A stretch of DNA of 64,000 bases from Allomuricauda sp. (GTDB taxonomy: Bacteria > Bacteroidota > Bacteroidia > Flavobacteriales > Flavobacteriaceae), in assembly GCF_002699205.1 (NCBI RefSeq), contig NZ_PABT01000023.1:1-64000 (forward strand). The letters run 5' to 3'. The translations under genes were made by a program, and so were the position numbers. This document shows, piece by piece, positions 15,899 to 25,686 of this stretch; position 1 is the stretch's first letter; every line of letters starts with the position of its first letter. The notes beneath the pieces were generated by a model. The model was not told where the DNA came from. It saw nothing but the letters and a program-made list of their open reading frames with translations, and made no database searches.

Positions 15899-16780
15899 CT
15901 AGTTTTTTAAATATTTTTTCAAAAAATCAAGATATGGCCTTAGTTCACTTTCCCGTTCAGTTTTCCATACCAGTTTCATGTTCAATTGGTAGGGCAAATC
16001 CGAGAGTTCAATGCTTTTAAGGTTAAGTGAAAAACCTTTTAAAGTCGACTTTCCCATCATTGTTATTCCAAGACCAGCGGAGACCATTCGTAAAACAGTG
16101 GAAGTATTAGGAGAACGATGCACGATTTTAGGGGAATATCCATAATCACCCATTATTTTCAGTATTTCTTCCATATATCCATGACCCTCGGTTTGCGGGT
16201 GTAAAATCCATTTTTCATTTTTACAGTCTGACAAATCCTTAAAATTCGATTTGTCCAACCAATGCTCTTTGGGTAAAATGAGCAAATAGTTTTCTTTGTA
16301 GACTGTAAGGCTAGAAAGGCCATCAGGAATAAAGGCGTTGGGAACAAATCCGAAATCCACTTCGTTGTCGCTAAGCTTGTCGAATATCATATCGTTATCT
16401 CCTTCCAAAAGACTTGATTCCAAATGAGGCAGGTTTACTTGCATATATTGTAATAGGTTAGGCAGGATGGAATGCATGGCGGAGCTGGCGTGGCCAATTT
16501 TAATTTGACCTGCTTTTCCTTGATGTATTAACCTCCCTCTTTGTATAGATTGTTCCAGTTGGTTTAATATTTTGGTAACCTCTGTTTTGAAGAATATCCC
16601 TGATTTGGTCAATGAAATTTGCTTACGTGTACGATCAAACAACAAAAAACCGAGTTCTTCCTCAAGAGACTGGATTTGCCTGCTCAAAGCAGGTTGGGCG
16701 ATATAGATAAGTTCAGATGCCTTTCTGAAGTTTAGTGTTTCGGTAAGCACTAAAAAATTTTTTAATTGTGTGGTCGTCAT
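15899..16780 (-). CDS. LysR-family transcriptional regulator
   Basis: A 293-residue LysR regulator: N-terminal winged helix-turn-helix (about 3-62: FLVLTETLNFRKASELIYIA, then PALSRQIQSLEEELGFLLFDR) and a C-terminal periplasmic-binding-like effector domain (about 90-290). It is divergent from the DMT transporter gene at 16876, which it probably controls, with TTGATTAA/TTAATCAA repeats in the shared intergenic space. The effector is unknown. Confidence 0.95.
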   Translation of the reverse strand: MTTTQLKNFLVLTETLNFRKASELIYIAQPALSRQIQSLEEELGFLLFDRTRKQISLTKSGIFFKTEVTKILNQLEQSIQRGRLIHQGKAGQIKIGHASSAMHSILPNLLQYMQVNLPHLESSLLEGDNDMIFDKLSDNEVDFGFVPNAFIPDGLSSLTVYKENYLLILPKEHWLDKSNFKDLSDCKNEKWILHPQTEGHGYMEEILKIMGDYGYSPKIVHRSPNTSTVLRMVSAGLGITMMGKSTLKGFSLNLKSIELSDLPYQLNMKLVWKTERESELRPYLDFLKKYLKN

Positions 16781-16786
16781 TTTTTT

Positions 16787-16836
16787 TGATTAAAATAAGT
16801 TATCAATTAATCAAAATTAAGTATTTTATTTAATCA
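16787..16836. promoter_or_regulatory. Probable LysR operator repeats
   Basis: TTGATTAA at 16787-16794 and TTAATCAA at 16807-16814 are perfect inverted repeats with 12 bases between; a third TTAATCA follows at 16830-16836. LysR proteins bind dyads of this kind between divergent genes. Confidence 0.5.
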
Positions 16837-16875
16837 GTTAAGTTGCTGTCCTTTGTATTGGAAAAATTGTTAAGT

Positions 16876-17805
16876 ATGAAGGGAAAAGATAATTACATGG
16901 TTTGGTTCTATTTCATAATCTTAGTTTTGATTTGGGGCAGTTCGTTCATATTGATTAAGAATGGATTAAAGGGTTATACCGTTTGGGAGTCCGCCACCAT
17001 TCGATTGGTATCCGCATTATCCGTAATGATATTTTTTGCCATTGGGCATTTGAAAAAAATACCGAGAAAAAAAATACCTCTGGTCTTATTGGTCGGTTTG
17101 TTGAATATGTTTTTTCCGTCCTATCTGTTCAGTATGGCAGAATCCCATATAAGCAGTGCTATGGCAGGAATTTTAAACGCCTTAACTCCTATGTTTACAA
17201 GTGTTATTGCCTTGACCTTTTTTGGTAAATGTATTTCCAAAGTCCAATGGGTTGGACTAGCCATCGGTTTTATATCTGCAGTTTTTTTAATAACGATTAA
17301 TTCTTCGACACTGTTTTCGTTGAATGAATATGCCTTATTAATCATCGTCGCCACCATTAGTTATGGACTGAATTATAACATTATAAAATCATGCCTTTCC
17401 GGTGTGAAATCAGTTTACATAACCACGGTTTCCGTTTCCTTTGCAGGATTATTGGGTATGTGTGTGCTGTTTTTTAGCGGATACGAATCCTACATCGAAG
17501 TTGGTGAAAACAAGGTTTTTCCCTTACTTTCTTTAGTTATTTTAGGAGTTTTGGGAACCTCTTTTGCACTGTACATCCAGAACTTGCTCATCCAAAAATC
17601 CTCAGCTGTTTTTGCTAGTTCAGTCAATTATCTCATTCCAGTTGTCGCCGTCCTTTGGGGGGTATTGGATGGTGAAAGATTGGTGTTTTTACATTATTTG
17701 GGAATGTTGGGCATCCTCATAGGGGTTTTGATTTTGAACAAATCGATAAAGTTGAATTTCAGTTCGGTTGGTGTAAGAGATATTGGTGTAAGAAATAAAA
17801 GTTGA
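16876..17805 (+). CDS. DMT-superfamily (EamA) transporter
   Basis: A 309-residue transporter from the ATG at 16876 (MKGKDNYMVWFYF); the upstream TTG at 16843 would add 11 residues and lies in the operator region. Ten membrane helices in two EamA repeats are evident, with the family block LIWGSSFILIKNGL near the N-terminus. EamA proteins export amino acids, nucleosides or other metabolites. Its divergent partner is a LysR regulator. The C-terminal tail has a near-tandem VGVRD / IGVRN duplication encoded by an 11-base direct repeat (17766-17776 and 17783-17793). Confidence 0.92.
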   Translation: MKGKDNYMVWFYFIILVLIWGSSFILIKNGLKGYTVWESATIRLVSALSVMIFFAIGHLKKIPRKKIPLVLLVGLLNMFFPSYLFSMAESHISSAMAGILNALTPMFTSVIALTFFGKCISKVQWVGLAIGFISAVFLITINSSTLFSLNEYALLIIVATISYGLNYNIIKSCLSGVKSVYITTVSVSFAGLLGMCVLFFSGYESYIEVGENKVFPLLSLVILGVLGTSFALYIQNLLIQKSSAVFASSVNYLIPVVAVLWGVLDGERLVFLHYLGMLGILIGVLILNKSIKLNFSSVGVRDIGVRNKS

Positions 17806-17808
17806 AAT

Positions 17809-17826
17809 ATGTTTTATGTAAAACAT
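17809..17826. repeat. 18-base palindrome after the DMT gene
   Basis: ATGTTTTA-TG-TAAAACAT, perfect arms of 8 bases, lies 4 bases after the transporter stop. It has no T-run, so it is not a typical terminator. It may be an operator or a weak RNA hairpin. The rest of 17827-18096 shows nothing recognisable. Confidence 0.4.
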
Positions 17827-18096
17827 GATCGGTGAAATTTTACTTCTATGGTATATGTATGATGCTTTTCTTCCTTGAATATTTTAGGAAAAGCTTTAAA
17901 AGTCTGAATCAAACTTCTCGTACTTTCCATTAGTTTGCCGTATGAGTTTATGGACTCCATCATTTTCTATTCCAAATTACGCCTAATTCCAAGGATATTA
18001 ATTAATTTTAATGATTTTTCATATCCAACGAATTAGATTTATTCAAAATTCCAGCATAACCAGTCAATGCCCTGTTTGTCTTGACGTATGTGGAAT

Positions 18097-18720
18097 CTAT
18101 CGATAGACATCATGCAGCCCAACACCTGCTATGATCATTGGAAGAATTTTGGCCAAGCGGCGGAGTTTGGTTTTCTCCTGTTTGGCTTCGGTCAGGTACT
18201 CGCAGAATTCTTTTTGCTTATAGGGTGTCAGCCTTTCAAAAGCATATTGTAGTGTGGAATCCTTGCTCAATTCAGATTGCAATAGTTCCGGTATGGCAAC
18301 CTTTTTGGTTTTCTCCGCCTTTATTTCCAACCCCTTTTTCTGGTTGTCCAAAGCTTCGTGCATATATGCCAGTACCACTTTATTGTCCACTTCTGTCAAA
18401 CTTTGGAATTTCCAATGCCGCATGCCCTTGGTTTTGCCTTCCTGTGCATTTTCCAATACCTTTTTAGGGTCTTGTAAAAACACTCCGTTAAAAAACCAAA
18501 TCCCAAAATGGCTCTTGAACTTACAAATTCCAAATACATTTTTACCATTGAGGGTATACACCGGGATACTCCATTTAAAATTCTCTTCGGCTTCCGTTTT
18601 TCGTGCAATTTCCCTTAAGAGCAAAATCCCCTCTTTAAACGGGTGTTCCTTTTTATAATAGGCATCTAATTTTTCGGATTTGTCCACAACTACTTGATTT
18701 GACTTGCGGTAAGTTCGCAA
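18097..18720 (-). CDS. YdeI/DUF1801-OmdA family protein
   Basis: A 207-residue protein with a DUF1801-like domain (about 20-115: [14 protein letters not shown], then [18 protein letters not shown], then HFGIWFFNG) and a C-terminal YdeI/OmpD-associated tail (about 150-200: [20 protein letters not shown], then [19 protein letters not shown]). Related YdeI proteins are linked to bacteriocin protection, but the biochemical role is not known. The start at 18720 overlaps the 3' end of pepT by 31 bases; an in-frame GTG about 27 bases later is an alternative. It is probably translated with pepT. Confidence 0.85.
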   Translation of the reverse strand: MRTYRKSNQVVVDKSEKLDAYYKKEHPFKEGILLLREIARKTEAEENFKWSIPVYTLNGKNVFGICKFKSHFGIWFFNGVFLQDPKKVLENAQEGKTKGMRHWKFQSLTEVDNKVVLAYMHEALDNQKKGLEIKAEKTKKVAIPELLQSELSKDSTLQYAFERLTPYKQKEFCEYLTEAKQEKTKLRRLAKILPMIIAGVGLHDVYR

Positions 18721-19919
18721 ATTTTCACGATAACCATCACAGCTTTCTCCATACTTTCCAAAGGAACATACTCGTATTTGCCATGGAAATTATGCCCGCC
18801 GGCAAAAATATTGGGACAGGGCAGCCCCATAAAACTCAATTGCGAACCATCTGTTCCGCCTCTAATAGGTTTGATTATGGGCTCAATTTGAAGCGATTTC
18901 ATGGCCTCTTCAGCTATCTCCACAATATGGAACATGGGTTCCACCTTCTCCCTCATGTTTTTATATTGGTCCTCAATGGTCAGGCTCACATATTCCCCAT
19001 ATTTTTTGTTGAGTTTGTCCTTGATGTCTTTCAATAGATCCTTTCTGGCCTCAAAATGTACCGCATCGTGATCACGGATAATGAGCTCTATCTCTGCTTT
19101 TTCAATTTCACCCTTAATTTTGTGTACATGGAAAAAACCTTCCCTGCCCGTGGTATGTTCGGGAACCTCGCTAGGGGGTAGATGGGTCAAAAAGTCGTTG
19201 GCAACCCCTATGGCGTTTACCATTTTGTTCTTCGCATAGCCTGGGTGTACACTTTTTCCAGTTATGGTAATTTTGGCCTTCGCCGCATTGAAGTTTTCAT
19301 ATTCCAGTTCGCCCACTTGGCTCCCGTCCATGGTATATGCCCATTCTGCACCAAACTTTTCCACATCGAACTTGTGGGCGCCCCGACCGATTTCTTCATC
19401 AGGGGTAAAGGCAATCCGTATTTTACCATGCTTGATCTCCGGGTGGTTGATGAGGTATTCCATCGCCGTGATTATTTCTGCAATACCGGCTTTGTCATCG
19501 GCACCCAACAAAGTTGTGCCGTCCGTGGTAATCAGGGTCTGGCCTTCATATTGCTTTAAATCTTCAAAATAGTCGGGGGACAGTACAATGCTTTTGTGCT
19601 TGTTCAGCACAATATCCTTACCATCATAATTTTCAATGATCTGAGGTTTTACATTTCTTCCCGAAAAATCGGGAGAAGTATCAAAATGTGAAATAAAACC
19701 GATAGTGGGCACCTTTTTGTCCATATTACTGGGCAAGGTGGCCATAATGTAGGCATTCTCATCAATGGAGACCTCTTGCATACCGATTTGATGGAGTTCC
19801 ATCACCAGTTTTTTGGCAAGGTCCCATTGCTTTTCGGTACTGGGCGTGGTTTTTGAATAGGGGTCGCTTTGGGTGTCAACCATCACATATTCCAAAAATC
19901 GTGGCAATAATTTTTCCAT
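18690..19919 (-). CDS. pepT: Peptidase T (tripeptidase)
   Basis: A 409-residue M20-family aminotripeptidase. Zinc-site blocks are visible: [10 protein letters not shown] (about 75-84), [14 protein letters not shown] (about 135-148) and [15 protein letters not shown] (about 170-184), and [17 protein letters not shown] near 358-374. It hydrolyses N-terminal residues from tripeptides in the cytoplasm. It is followed by the overlapping YdeI-like gene. The length is the family's usual one. Confidence 0.96.
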   Translation of the reverse strand: MEKLLPRFLEYVMVDTQSDPYSKTTPSTEKQWDLAKKLVMELHQIGMQEVSIDENAYIMATLPSNMDKKVPTIGFISHFDTSPDFSGRNVKPQIIENYDGKDIVLNKHKSIVLSPDYFEDLKQYEGQTLITTDGTTLLGADDKAGIAEIITAMEYLINHPEIKHGKIRIAFTPDEEIGRGAHKFDVEKFGAEWAYTMDGSQVGELEYENFNAAKAKITITGKSVHPGYAKNKMVNAIGVANDFLTHLPPSEVPEHTTGREGFFHVHKIKGEIEKAEIELIIRDHDAVHFEARKDLLKDIKDKLNKKYGEYVSLTIEDQYKNMREKVEPMFHIVEIAEEAMKSLQIEPIIKPIRGGTDGSQLSFMGLPCPNIFAGGHNFHGKYEYVPLESMEKAVMVIVKICELTASQIK

Positions 19920-20022
19920 GGTAAGTGTTGAGTTTTATCAAAAATAATGCTTATTCAAATGTAATTTTGCAAATCAAGGGCATTAATAAGTATCTTTCGT
20001 AAACGATTAACACCAACCTTAA

Positions 20023-20442
20023 TTGAAAGCAATAGTTTTTTATCTTTTTTTGATATCCGGGTTTTACGGATTTTCCCAAATGGACTGTATTTTGGGAGTG
20101 GGCGGACGTGATAATGAAACCATTATCAGGGTTTTTGAGTTGACAGAAGAGCAACAGGAAAACCTGAAAAATTGGAGTGCCGAACTAAAAGTCAGGAACG
20201 ATTTATTGATGGACAGGGCAAAATACTTGATGAAAAAGCACGAGGAAAGCTCTCCGGAGGTATTGCTTACCGTTTCCAAAGAATATGGTTCCATAATGGA
20301 CAGTATGAAACAAAATGTGAGGATGATCGACAAACGATTGCTTACAAGTTTCAGCAAGACCCAATATGAACGGTATGTGAAATTATGTGATCAATTAACG
20401 TTGCGTCCCATCCATATAAATAGGTCAGTTGACGAAAATTGA
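20023..20442 (+). CDS. Small secreted protein of unknown function
   Basis: A 139-residue protein from a TTG start at 20023 (MKAIVFYLFLISGFYGFSQ); the signal peptide favours this start over any internal ATG. Mature residues from about 20 form mostly helix, with a stretch of regularly spaced charged and hydrophobic residues (about 38-120: LTEEQQENLKNWSAELKVR), suggesting a coiled coil or helical bundle. I recognise no family. It precedes pyrD by 57 bases but is not clearly part of that operon. Confidence 0.7.
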   Translation: MKAIVFYLFLISGFYGFSQMDCILGVGGRDNETIIRVFELTEEQQENLKNWSAELKVRNDLLMDRAKYLMKKHEESSPEVLLTVSKEYGSIMDSMKQNVRMIDKRLLTSFSKTQYERYVKLCDQLTLRPIHINRSVDEN

Positions 20443-20499
20443 TGGAATTGTCAAGAACTGTTTTAAGTCTTTTTATTTTTGTCCAAAATCCACTTTTGA

Positions 20500-21540
20500 A
20501 TGTATAAAATCCTTATCCGCCCGGTACTTTTCTTGTTCGACCCAGAAGCCGTGCACCACTTTTCTTTTTGGGCCATCAAGTTTTTTTCGAGACTCGGGTT
20601 CAGTGGACTTATTAGGAAAGCATTTACGTTGAACGACCCTAAATTGGAGCGTGAGGTTTTTGGTATAAAGTTCAAAAATCCCGTAGGGCTTGCAGCAGGT
20701 TTTGACAAGGATGCCAAATTATACAATGAATTTTCGGATTTTGGTTTCGGTTTTGTCGAAATAGGGACGGTAACGCCCAAACCCCAACCGGGAAACCCCA
20801 AAAAGCGGTTGTTTCGCTTGCCCGAGGACAAGGCCATCATCAACCGGATGGGTTTTAATAACAAGGGTGTTTTTGAGGCAGTGGAACAGCTCAAGAAAAA
20901 GCATCGTGTGATTATCGGGGGGAATATTGGCAAGAACAAGGTAACTCCCAACAACGAGGCCATCAAGGATTATCTGATATGCTTTGAAGCGCTGTTCGAG
21001 TACGTGGATTACTTTGTGGTCAATGTAAGTTCCCCAAATACCCCTGGACTTCGAGAACTTCAGGATAAGGAGCCTTTGACCAAATTGTTGAAAAAACTGA
21101 AAAGCCAAAACAAAAAACTCGCAAAGAATTTAAACAACAAAGAGAAGCCTATTTTGTTGAAAATTGCACCGGATTTGACGGATGACCAGCTATTGGACAT
21201 CATTGAAATTGTTGCTGACACGAAAATTGATGGTGTAATAGCGACCAACACCACCATTGAAAGAAAGGGGCTGAAATCGCATTTGATTTTATCCGAGGAA
21301 AAAGGAGGTCTCAGTGGAAAACCTTTGGCCCAAAGGAGCACAGAGGTTATTCGTTTCTTGTCCGAAAACAGTAAAAAGGCATTTCCGATCATTGGCGTTG
21401 GCGGAATCCACTCCCCCGAAGATGCATTGGAGAAACTGGATGCGGGGGCGGATTTGGTACAACTCTATACGGGATTCATCTACGAAGGTCCTGGTCTTAT
21501 CAAAAGAATCAATAAGGCCATTTTGGAAAAAATGGACTAA
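20500..21540 (+). CDS. pyrD: Dihydroorotate dehydrogenase (quinone), class 2
   Basis: A 346-residue class 2 enzyme. The N-terminal helical extension (about 1-45) that inserts into the membrane, and the serine in [17 protein letters not shown], mark class 2. FMN and substrate motifs include [26 protein letters not shown] and IIGVGGI. It oxidises dihydroorotate to orotate with quinone as acceptor in pyrimidine synthesis. It leads a unit with a LysE transporter (6-base gap) and HMG-CoA lyase. Confidence 0.97.
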   Translation: MYKILIRPVLFLFDPEAVHHFSFWAIKFFSRLGFSGLIRKAFTLNDPKLEREVFGIKFKNPVGLAAGFDKDAKLYNEFSDFGFGFVEIGTVTPKPQPGNPKKRLFRLPEDKAIINRMGFNNKGVFEAVEQLKKKHRVIIGGNIGKNKVTPNNEAIKDYLICFEALFEYVDYFVVNVSSPNTPGLRELQDKEPLTKLLKKLKSQNKKLAKNLNNKEKPILLKIAPDLTDDQLLDIIEIVADTKIDGVIATNTTIERKGLKSHLILSEEKGGLSGKPLAQRSTEVIRFLSENSKKAFPIIGVGGIHSPEDALEKLDAGADLVQLYTGFIYEGPGLIKRINKAILEKMD

Positions 21541-21546
21541 AATGAT

Positions 21547-22203
21547 ATGCATAGTTTGTTTTTAGTTTCGGAAACCATCAATTACCCCATATTGATAGGT
21601 TTTTTGGTATCCTCTTTGGCTTTGGCCATTTCGCCGGGTCCTGATAACATTTTTGTACTGACCCAAAGTATCAGTAATGGTGTAAAATCGGGGCTGGCTA
21701 CCGTTTTTGGACTGGTTTCCGGATGTTTGGTGCACACCACTTTATTGGCTTTTGGGGTCTCGGAAATTATCAAACGGAGCGATACTTTATTTTTTGCGAT
21801 CAAACTTTTTGGTGCGATGTATCTCTTGTACCTGGCGTATAAAGTATATCGTAGTGATGCTTCCATACTTTTGGATAAAGGAAACAATTCAGCCAAGTCA
21901 CCGACAAAACTTTTTTGGACAGGCTTTACCATGAACGTGCTCAACCCTAAGGTCACTATCTTCTTTTTGGCCTTTTTTCCCGGCTTTTTGTTCAGTAAGG
22001 AACTCAATACCGTTGTGCAATTCTATATTTTGGGACTCCTTTTTATGCTTTCGGCATTGTTGGTTTTTGGTTCCATAGCCCTATTGGCAGGGAGTATTTC
22101 CAACTATTTGACAGAACATAAAAAAGCAGGTATTTATTTAAAATGGGTGCAGATCGTTGTTTTTGTGGGGATTGCGGTTTATCTATTCCTATCGGATAAA
22201 TAA
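21547..22203 (+). CDS. LysE/RhtB-family amino-acid exporter
   Basis: A 218-residue LysE-type exporter with about six membrane helices; the family block is ISPGPDNIFVLTQSISNG (about 29-46), followed by VFGLVSGCLVHTTLLAFG. Family members export lysine, threonine or homoserine and related compounds. It starts 6 bases after pyrD, so it is probably co-transcribed. The substrate is not determined by sequence. Confidence 0.93.
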   Translation: MHSLFLVSETINYPILIGFLVSSLALAISPGPDNIFVLTQSISNGVKSGLATVFGLVSGCLVHTTLLAFGVSEIIKRSDTLFFAIKLFGAMYLLYLAYKVYRSDASILLDKGNNSAKSPTKLFWTGFTMNVLNPKVTIFFLAFFPGFLFSKELNTVVQFYILGLLFMLSALLVFGSIALLAGSISNYLTEHKKAGIYLKWVQIVVFVGIAVYLFLSDK

Positions 22204-22224
22204 GTACTATTTTTACAGAAGCCT

Positions 22225-23088
22225 ATGCCAAAAGTAAAACTCATAGAATGTCCTCGGGATGCCATGCAGGGAATAAAAACCTTTATCCCAACCGATGAGA
22301 AGGTGAAGTATATCCAATCCTTGTTGGGCTGTGGTTTTGATACCATCGATTTTGGAAGCTTCGTATCCCCGAAGGCGATACCTCAAATGCAGGATACAGC
22401 TGAGGTCTTGGCACGATTGGATTTATCCCGAACCCAGAGTAAGCTCTTGGCAATTGTTGCCAATGTAAGGGGCGCTGAGGATGCCTGTAAGCACAAGGAA
22501 ATTGATTATTTGGGCTTTCCTTTTTCCATTTCGGAGAATTTCCAGATGCGGAACACGCACAAGACCATCGAGCAATCGGTGGCAACCCTAAAGGAAATAT
22601 TGGAACTGGCCAACACCAATGGCAAGGAAGTGGTAACGTACATTTCCATGGGATTCGGAAATCCGTATGGAGATCCATGGGATGTGGAGATAGTGGGGGA
22701 GTGGACGGAAAAACTGGCTGCAATGGGTGCCAAGATCCTGTCGTTATCCGATACAATTGGGAGCTCGACACCGGAGGTCATTGATTACTTGTTCTCCAAT
22801 CTTATTCCAAGGTACCCAGAAATTGAATTTGGTGCCCATTTACATACAACCCCAACCAAATGGCACGAAAAAGTGGACGCGGCCTACAAAGCTGGTTGTC
22901 GCCGTTTTGATGGTGCTGTCCAAGGTTTTGGCGGATGCCCCATGGCCAAGGATGAGCTTACGGGCAATATGCCCACGGAAAAAATGCTTTCCTATTTTAC
23001 AACTGAAAAAGCTGACACAGGTGTCAATTGGATGGTTTTTGAGGCTGCGTTCAATAAAGCAACGGAGCTTTTTTCGGTGTACCATTAA
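22225..23088 (+). CDS. Hydroxymethylglutaryl-CoA lyase
   Basis: A 287-residue HMG-CoA lyase (TIM barrel, family HMGL-like). The catalytic region VGFGGCPMAKDELTGN-like is here QGFGGCPMAKDELTGNMPTE (about 232-251), with the conserved cysteine; FGAHLHTTP (about 203-211) gives metal ligands, and ECPRDAMQG (8-16) corresponds to the usual E-x-x-R-D-x-x-Q-G. It cleaves HMG-CoA to acetoacetate and acetyl-CoA in leucine breakdown. It lies 21 bases after the LysE gene, the third of the pyrD unit. Confidence 0.94.
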   Translation: MPKVKLIECPRDAMQGIKTFIPTDEKVKYIQSLLGCGFDTIDFGSFVSPKAIPQMQDTAEVLARLDLSRTQSKLLAIVANVRGAEDACKHKEIDYLGFPFSISENFQMRNTHKTIEQSVATLKEILELANTNGKEVVTYISMGFGNPYGDPWDVEIVGEWTEKLAAMGAKILSLSDTIGSSTPEVIDYLFSNLIPRYPEIEFGAHLHTTPTKWHEKVDAAYKAGCRRFDGAVQGFGGCPMAKDELTGNMPTEKMLSYFTTEKADTGVNWMVFEAAFNKATELFSVYH

Positions 23089-23171
23089 AACAATGATGGT
23101 AAATTAACAAAGCAATGGTGGTTGGGATTGGTGCCGTATGAATATATTTGGGGATATAATCGTTCACCATT

Positions 23172-23677
23172 ATGAATTACAACGGAATATTGCCCAATTT
23201 ACCCAAAGAGCTACGCCTATTTATAGCTGTTTTTGTGATTGTTCTCTCTGTTGATATTTTACTGGCCTACTTTTTATAAAAGAAACGGAATCGACCACAC
23301 CTTCAGGAATTGAGGAAAATTATCTGGGCAACGAAGATGATGAAGACGCAGAAGTGATGAAGTTTAAAAAAGGCGAGCGTGAAATGCTGACGGTGATACA
23401 TACGCACGTACTATCAATGTCATTCATATTCTTTTTGTTGGGAGGGCTGGTTTGGATTACAAAAGGGCCCAAAAAAATGAAATTCTTTTTGACTCTGGAA
23501 CCCTTTCTTTCCATAATTCTCACGTTTGGTGGAATTTATCTGATGTGGTCGGGCATTGGTTGGTTCAGATATATGGTGGTGTTCTCAGGAATTTTAATGA
23601 CGCTTACCTACGCGGGTTCGGCTTGCTTGGTATTATGGCAGTGCTTGGTACCCGATAATAAGCAAAAGATGGTATAG
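23172..23677 (+). pseudogene. Membrane protein gene broken by a one-base deletion
   Basis: The frame from ATG 23172 gives MNYNGILPNLPKELRLF, a membrane helix, then SVDILLAYFL and stop. Moving to the -1 frame at about 23253 gives VGYFTGLLFIKETESTTP (with one G restored), then the acidic GIEENYLGNEDDEDAEVMKF, and runs into the 107-residue frame from 23354 (HTHVLSMSFIFFLLGGLVW, then FGGIYLMWSG). With the one base restored, the whole is 168 residues, no stops, with four to five membrane helices and an acidic insert. I recall similar Bacteroidota membrane proteins with this continuous order, function unknown. Sequencing error or a programmed -1 shift remain possible. Confidence 0.7.
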
Positions 23678-23679
23678 AG

Positions 23680-24030
23680 CTAGTTTTCGATAAATTGATA
23701 ATTGATTTCCTCGTAGGTCAAGAGTTCTACCTTTTGTTTTTCAAATCGGAGCAAGCTCAATAATTCGGATACTTCTTCCTTGTTCACCAGAATAATAAAA
23801 TGCTTTTTACCCACCGAAATCGGGATTTTGCGTTGTTGGGACCAATTTTGAAGTTGTTTCTCCCAATATGGGATGTCCAGTTCCTCAATGTATGCTTTAA
23901 GTGCTTCCAGTTCCCATTCGTATAGTTCAAAACATAGGTTGTTATATATTAGTTGGAAGAGTTTGGTACGCTGGCAAAAAGTCAATACTCCGTTTTTCGA
24001 CCGGTTCATTACATTTAAAAATCTGCACAT
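23680..24030 (-). CDS. Conserved hypothetical, possibly DUF6686
   Basis: A 116-residue protein, MCRFLNVMNRSKNGVLTFC near the start, WELEALKAYIEELDIPYWE (about 39-57) and a C-terminal HFIILVNKEEVSELLSLL (about 77-94). The pattern resembles a short Bacteroidota family (DUF6686), recalled rather than checked. No signal peptide. It is convergent with the frameshifted membrane gene, three bases apart. Function unknown. Confidence 0.6.
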   Translation of the reverse strand: MCRFLNVMNRSKNGVLTFCQRTKLFQLIYNNLCFELYEWELEALKAYIEELDIPYWEKQLQNWSQQRKIPISVGKKHFIILVNKEEVSELLSLLRFEKQKVELLTYEEINYQFIEN

Positions 24031-24152
24031 AAAAAAAGAATTGGGTCATAAAGATAATGATTATATAGAATGATTCTAAATAAAAGGCAAATAATTACAA
24101 AAGGGCAAAAAATGTAGTGGCCAGCTGGGGTGATAATCAAATAAATTAGTGG

Positions 24153-24160
24153 TATATTTG
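24153..24160 (+). promoter_or_regulatory. Promoter -7 box of guaB
   Basis: TATATTTG matches TAnnTTTG, 23 bases before the guaB start. No matching TTTG box is seen at the usual upstream distance. Confidence 0.45.
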
Positions 24161-24163
24161 CAC

Positions 24164-24182
24164 GCAATTAATCCGTAATTGC
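24164..24182. promoter_or_regulatory. Inverted repeat at the guaB 5' end
   Basis: GCAATTA (24164-24170) and TAATTGC (24176-24182) are exact inverted repeats around ATCCG. They lie between the promoter box and the ATG at 24184, so they form the whole untranslated leader: a candidate operator or translation-controlling hairpin. Confidence 0.4.
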
Positions 24183-24183
24183 A

Positions 24184-25656
24184 ATGGAAGCTCACCAAAA
24201 CAAAATTGTTGGAGAAGGACTTACTTACGATGACGTTCTTCTTGTACCTGCTTACTCCGAAGTACTTCCCAGAGAAGTAAATATTCAATCAAAATTTACT
24301 AAGAACATTACCATAAATGTGCCGATTGTTTCTGCGGCCATGGATACAGTGACCGAAAGCCGTATGGCGATTGCCATGGCAAGGGAGGGTGGTATAGGAG
24401 TTCTTCACAAAAACATGACCATTGAGCAACAGGCACTCAAGGTTAGGAAAGTGAAACGTGCGGAAAGCGGTATGATCATGGATCCCGTAACGCTTCCATT
24501 GGAATCGGTGGTGAGGGATGCCAAGGCCAGTATGAAAGAACATAGCATTGGTGGTATTCCCATTGTTGATGACAAAAACAAATTGATCGGGATAGTAACC
24601 AATCGAGATCTCCGTTTTGAGAAGAATGATGACAGGCCAATAGCGGACGTTATGACATCCGAAAATTTGGTGACCGTGGGGGAAGGCACTTCCTTGCAGC
24701 AGGCGGAGGTCATCCTACAAGAAAATAAGATTGAAAAGTTACCTGTGATCAACGATAAGGATGAACTTGTCGGGTTGATTACGTTCAGGGATATTACCAA
24801 ACTCACCCAAAAACCTATTGCCAATAAAGATCAATACGGACGTTTGCGTGTAGCGGCTGCCATTGGGGTGACCGCCGATGCTGTTGACCGGGCAGGTGCC
24901 TTGGTGAATGCTGGTGTGGATGCCATCATCATTGATACCGCCCACGGCCATACCAAAGGTGTAGTGGGTATATTAAAAAATGTAAAGAAATCTTTTCCAG
25001 AATTGGAAGTGGTAGTGGGTAATATCGCCACTGCGGAAGCGGCAAAATATTTGGTAGAGGCTGGTGCCGATGCCGTAAAAGTTGGCATTGGACCAGGTTC
25101 CATTTGTACAACCCGTGTGGTTGCCGGGGTTGGATTTCCACAGTTTTCAGCAGTTTTGGAAGTATCCGCAGCGTTAAAGGGTACGGGCGTTCCCGTTATT
25201 GCCGACGGTGGGATACGATATACAGGGGATATTCCCAAGGCAATCGCTGCCGGGGCCGATACCGTAATGTTGGGCTCTTTATTGGCGGGAACCAAAGAAT
25301 CTCCTGGGGAGACCATTATTTATGAAGGAAGGAAATTTAAGTCCTATCGTGGAATGGGGTCTGTTGAGGCCATGAAACAAGGTAGCAAGGATCGCTATTT
25401 CCAAGATGTTGAGGATGACATCAAGAAATTGGTGCCAGAAGGTATTGTGGGTCGAGTGCCCTACAAAGGTGAATTGGTGGAAAGTATGCACCAATTTATT
25501 GGTGGTCTACGAGCCGGTATGGGATATTGTGGTGCAAAAGATATCGCTACCCTGAAAGAAAATGGACGTTTTGTGAAGATTACTTCCAGTGGTATCCACG
25601 AAAGCCATCCACATAATGTGACCATTACCAAGGAAAGCCCGAACTATAGCAGGTAA
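24184..25656 (+). CDS. guaB: IMP dehydrogenase
   Basis: A 490-residue IMP dehydrogenase: TIM barrel with a tandem CBS pair inserted at about 95-205 ([15 protein letters not shown]). The catalytic cysteine lies in [17 protein letters not shown]; the flap has the sequence [11 protein letters not shown] and further C-terminal residues for the monovalent cation site. It converts IMP to XMP, the first step to GMP. Single gene with its own promoter; a 7-base inverted repeat lies in the leader. Confidence 0.97.
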   Translation: MEAHQNKIVGEGLTYDDVLLVPAYSEVLPREVNIQSKFTKNITINVPIVSAAMDTVTESRMAIAMAREGGIGVLHKNMTIEQQALKVRKVKRAESGMIMDPVTLPLESVVRDAKASMKEHSIGGIPIVDDKNKLIGIVTNRDLRFEKNDDRPIADVMTSENLVTVGEGTSLQQAEVILQENKIEKLPVINDKDELVGLITFRDITKLTQKPIANKDQYGRLRVAAAIGVTADAVDRAGALVNAGVDAIIIDTAHGHTKGVVGILKNVKKSFPELEVVVGNIATAEAAKYLVEAGADAVKVGIGPGSICTTRVVAGVGFPQFSAVLEVSAALKGTGVPVIADGGIRYTGDIPKAIAAGADTVMLGSLLAGTKESPGETIIYEGRKFKSYRGMGSVEAMKQGSKDRYFQDVEDDIKKLVPEGIVGRVPYKGELVESMHQFIGGLRAGMGYCGAKDIATLKENGRFVKITSSGIHESHPHNVTITKESPNYSR

Positions 25657-25686
25657 AAGATAATTTTTAAACCTTTTCCGGGAAAT

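Noticed and set aside
20463..20966. 167-codon frame opposite pyrD
   Set aside because: Antisense to pyrD with no recognisable domain.
23172..23279. A stand-alone 35-residue membrane peptide
   Set aside because: The frame joins in the neighbouring frame to a longer protein if one base is restored, which explains it better than a separate small gene.
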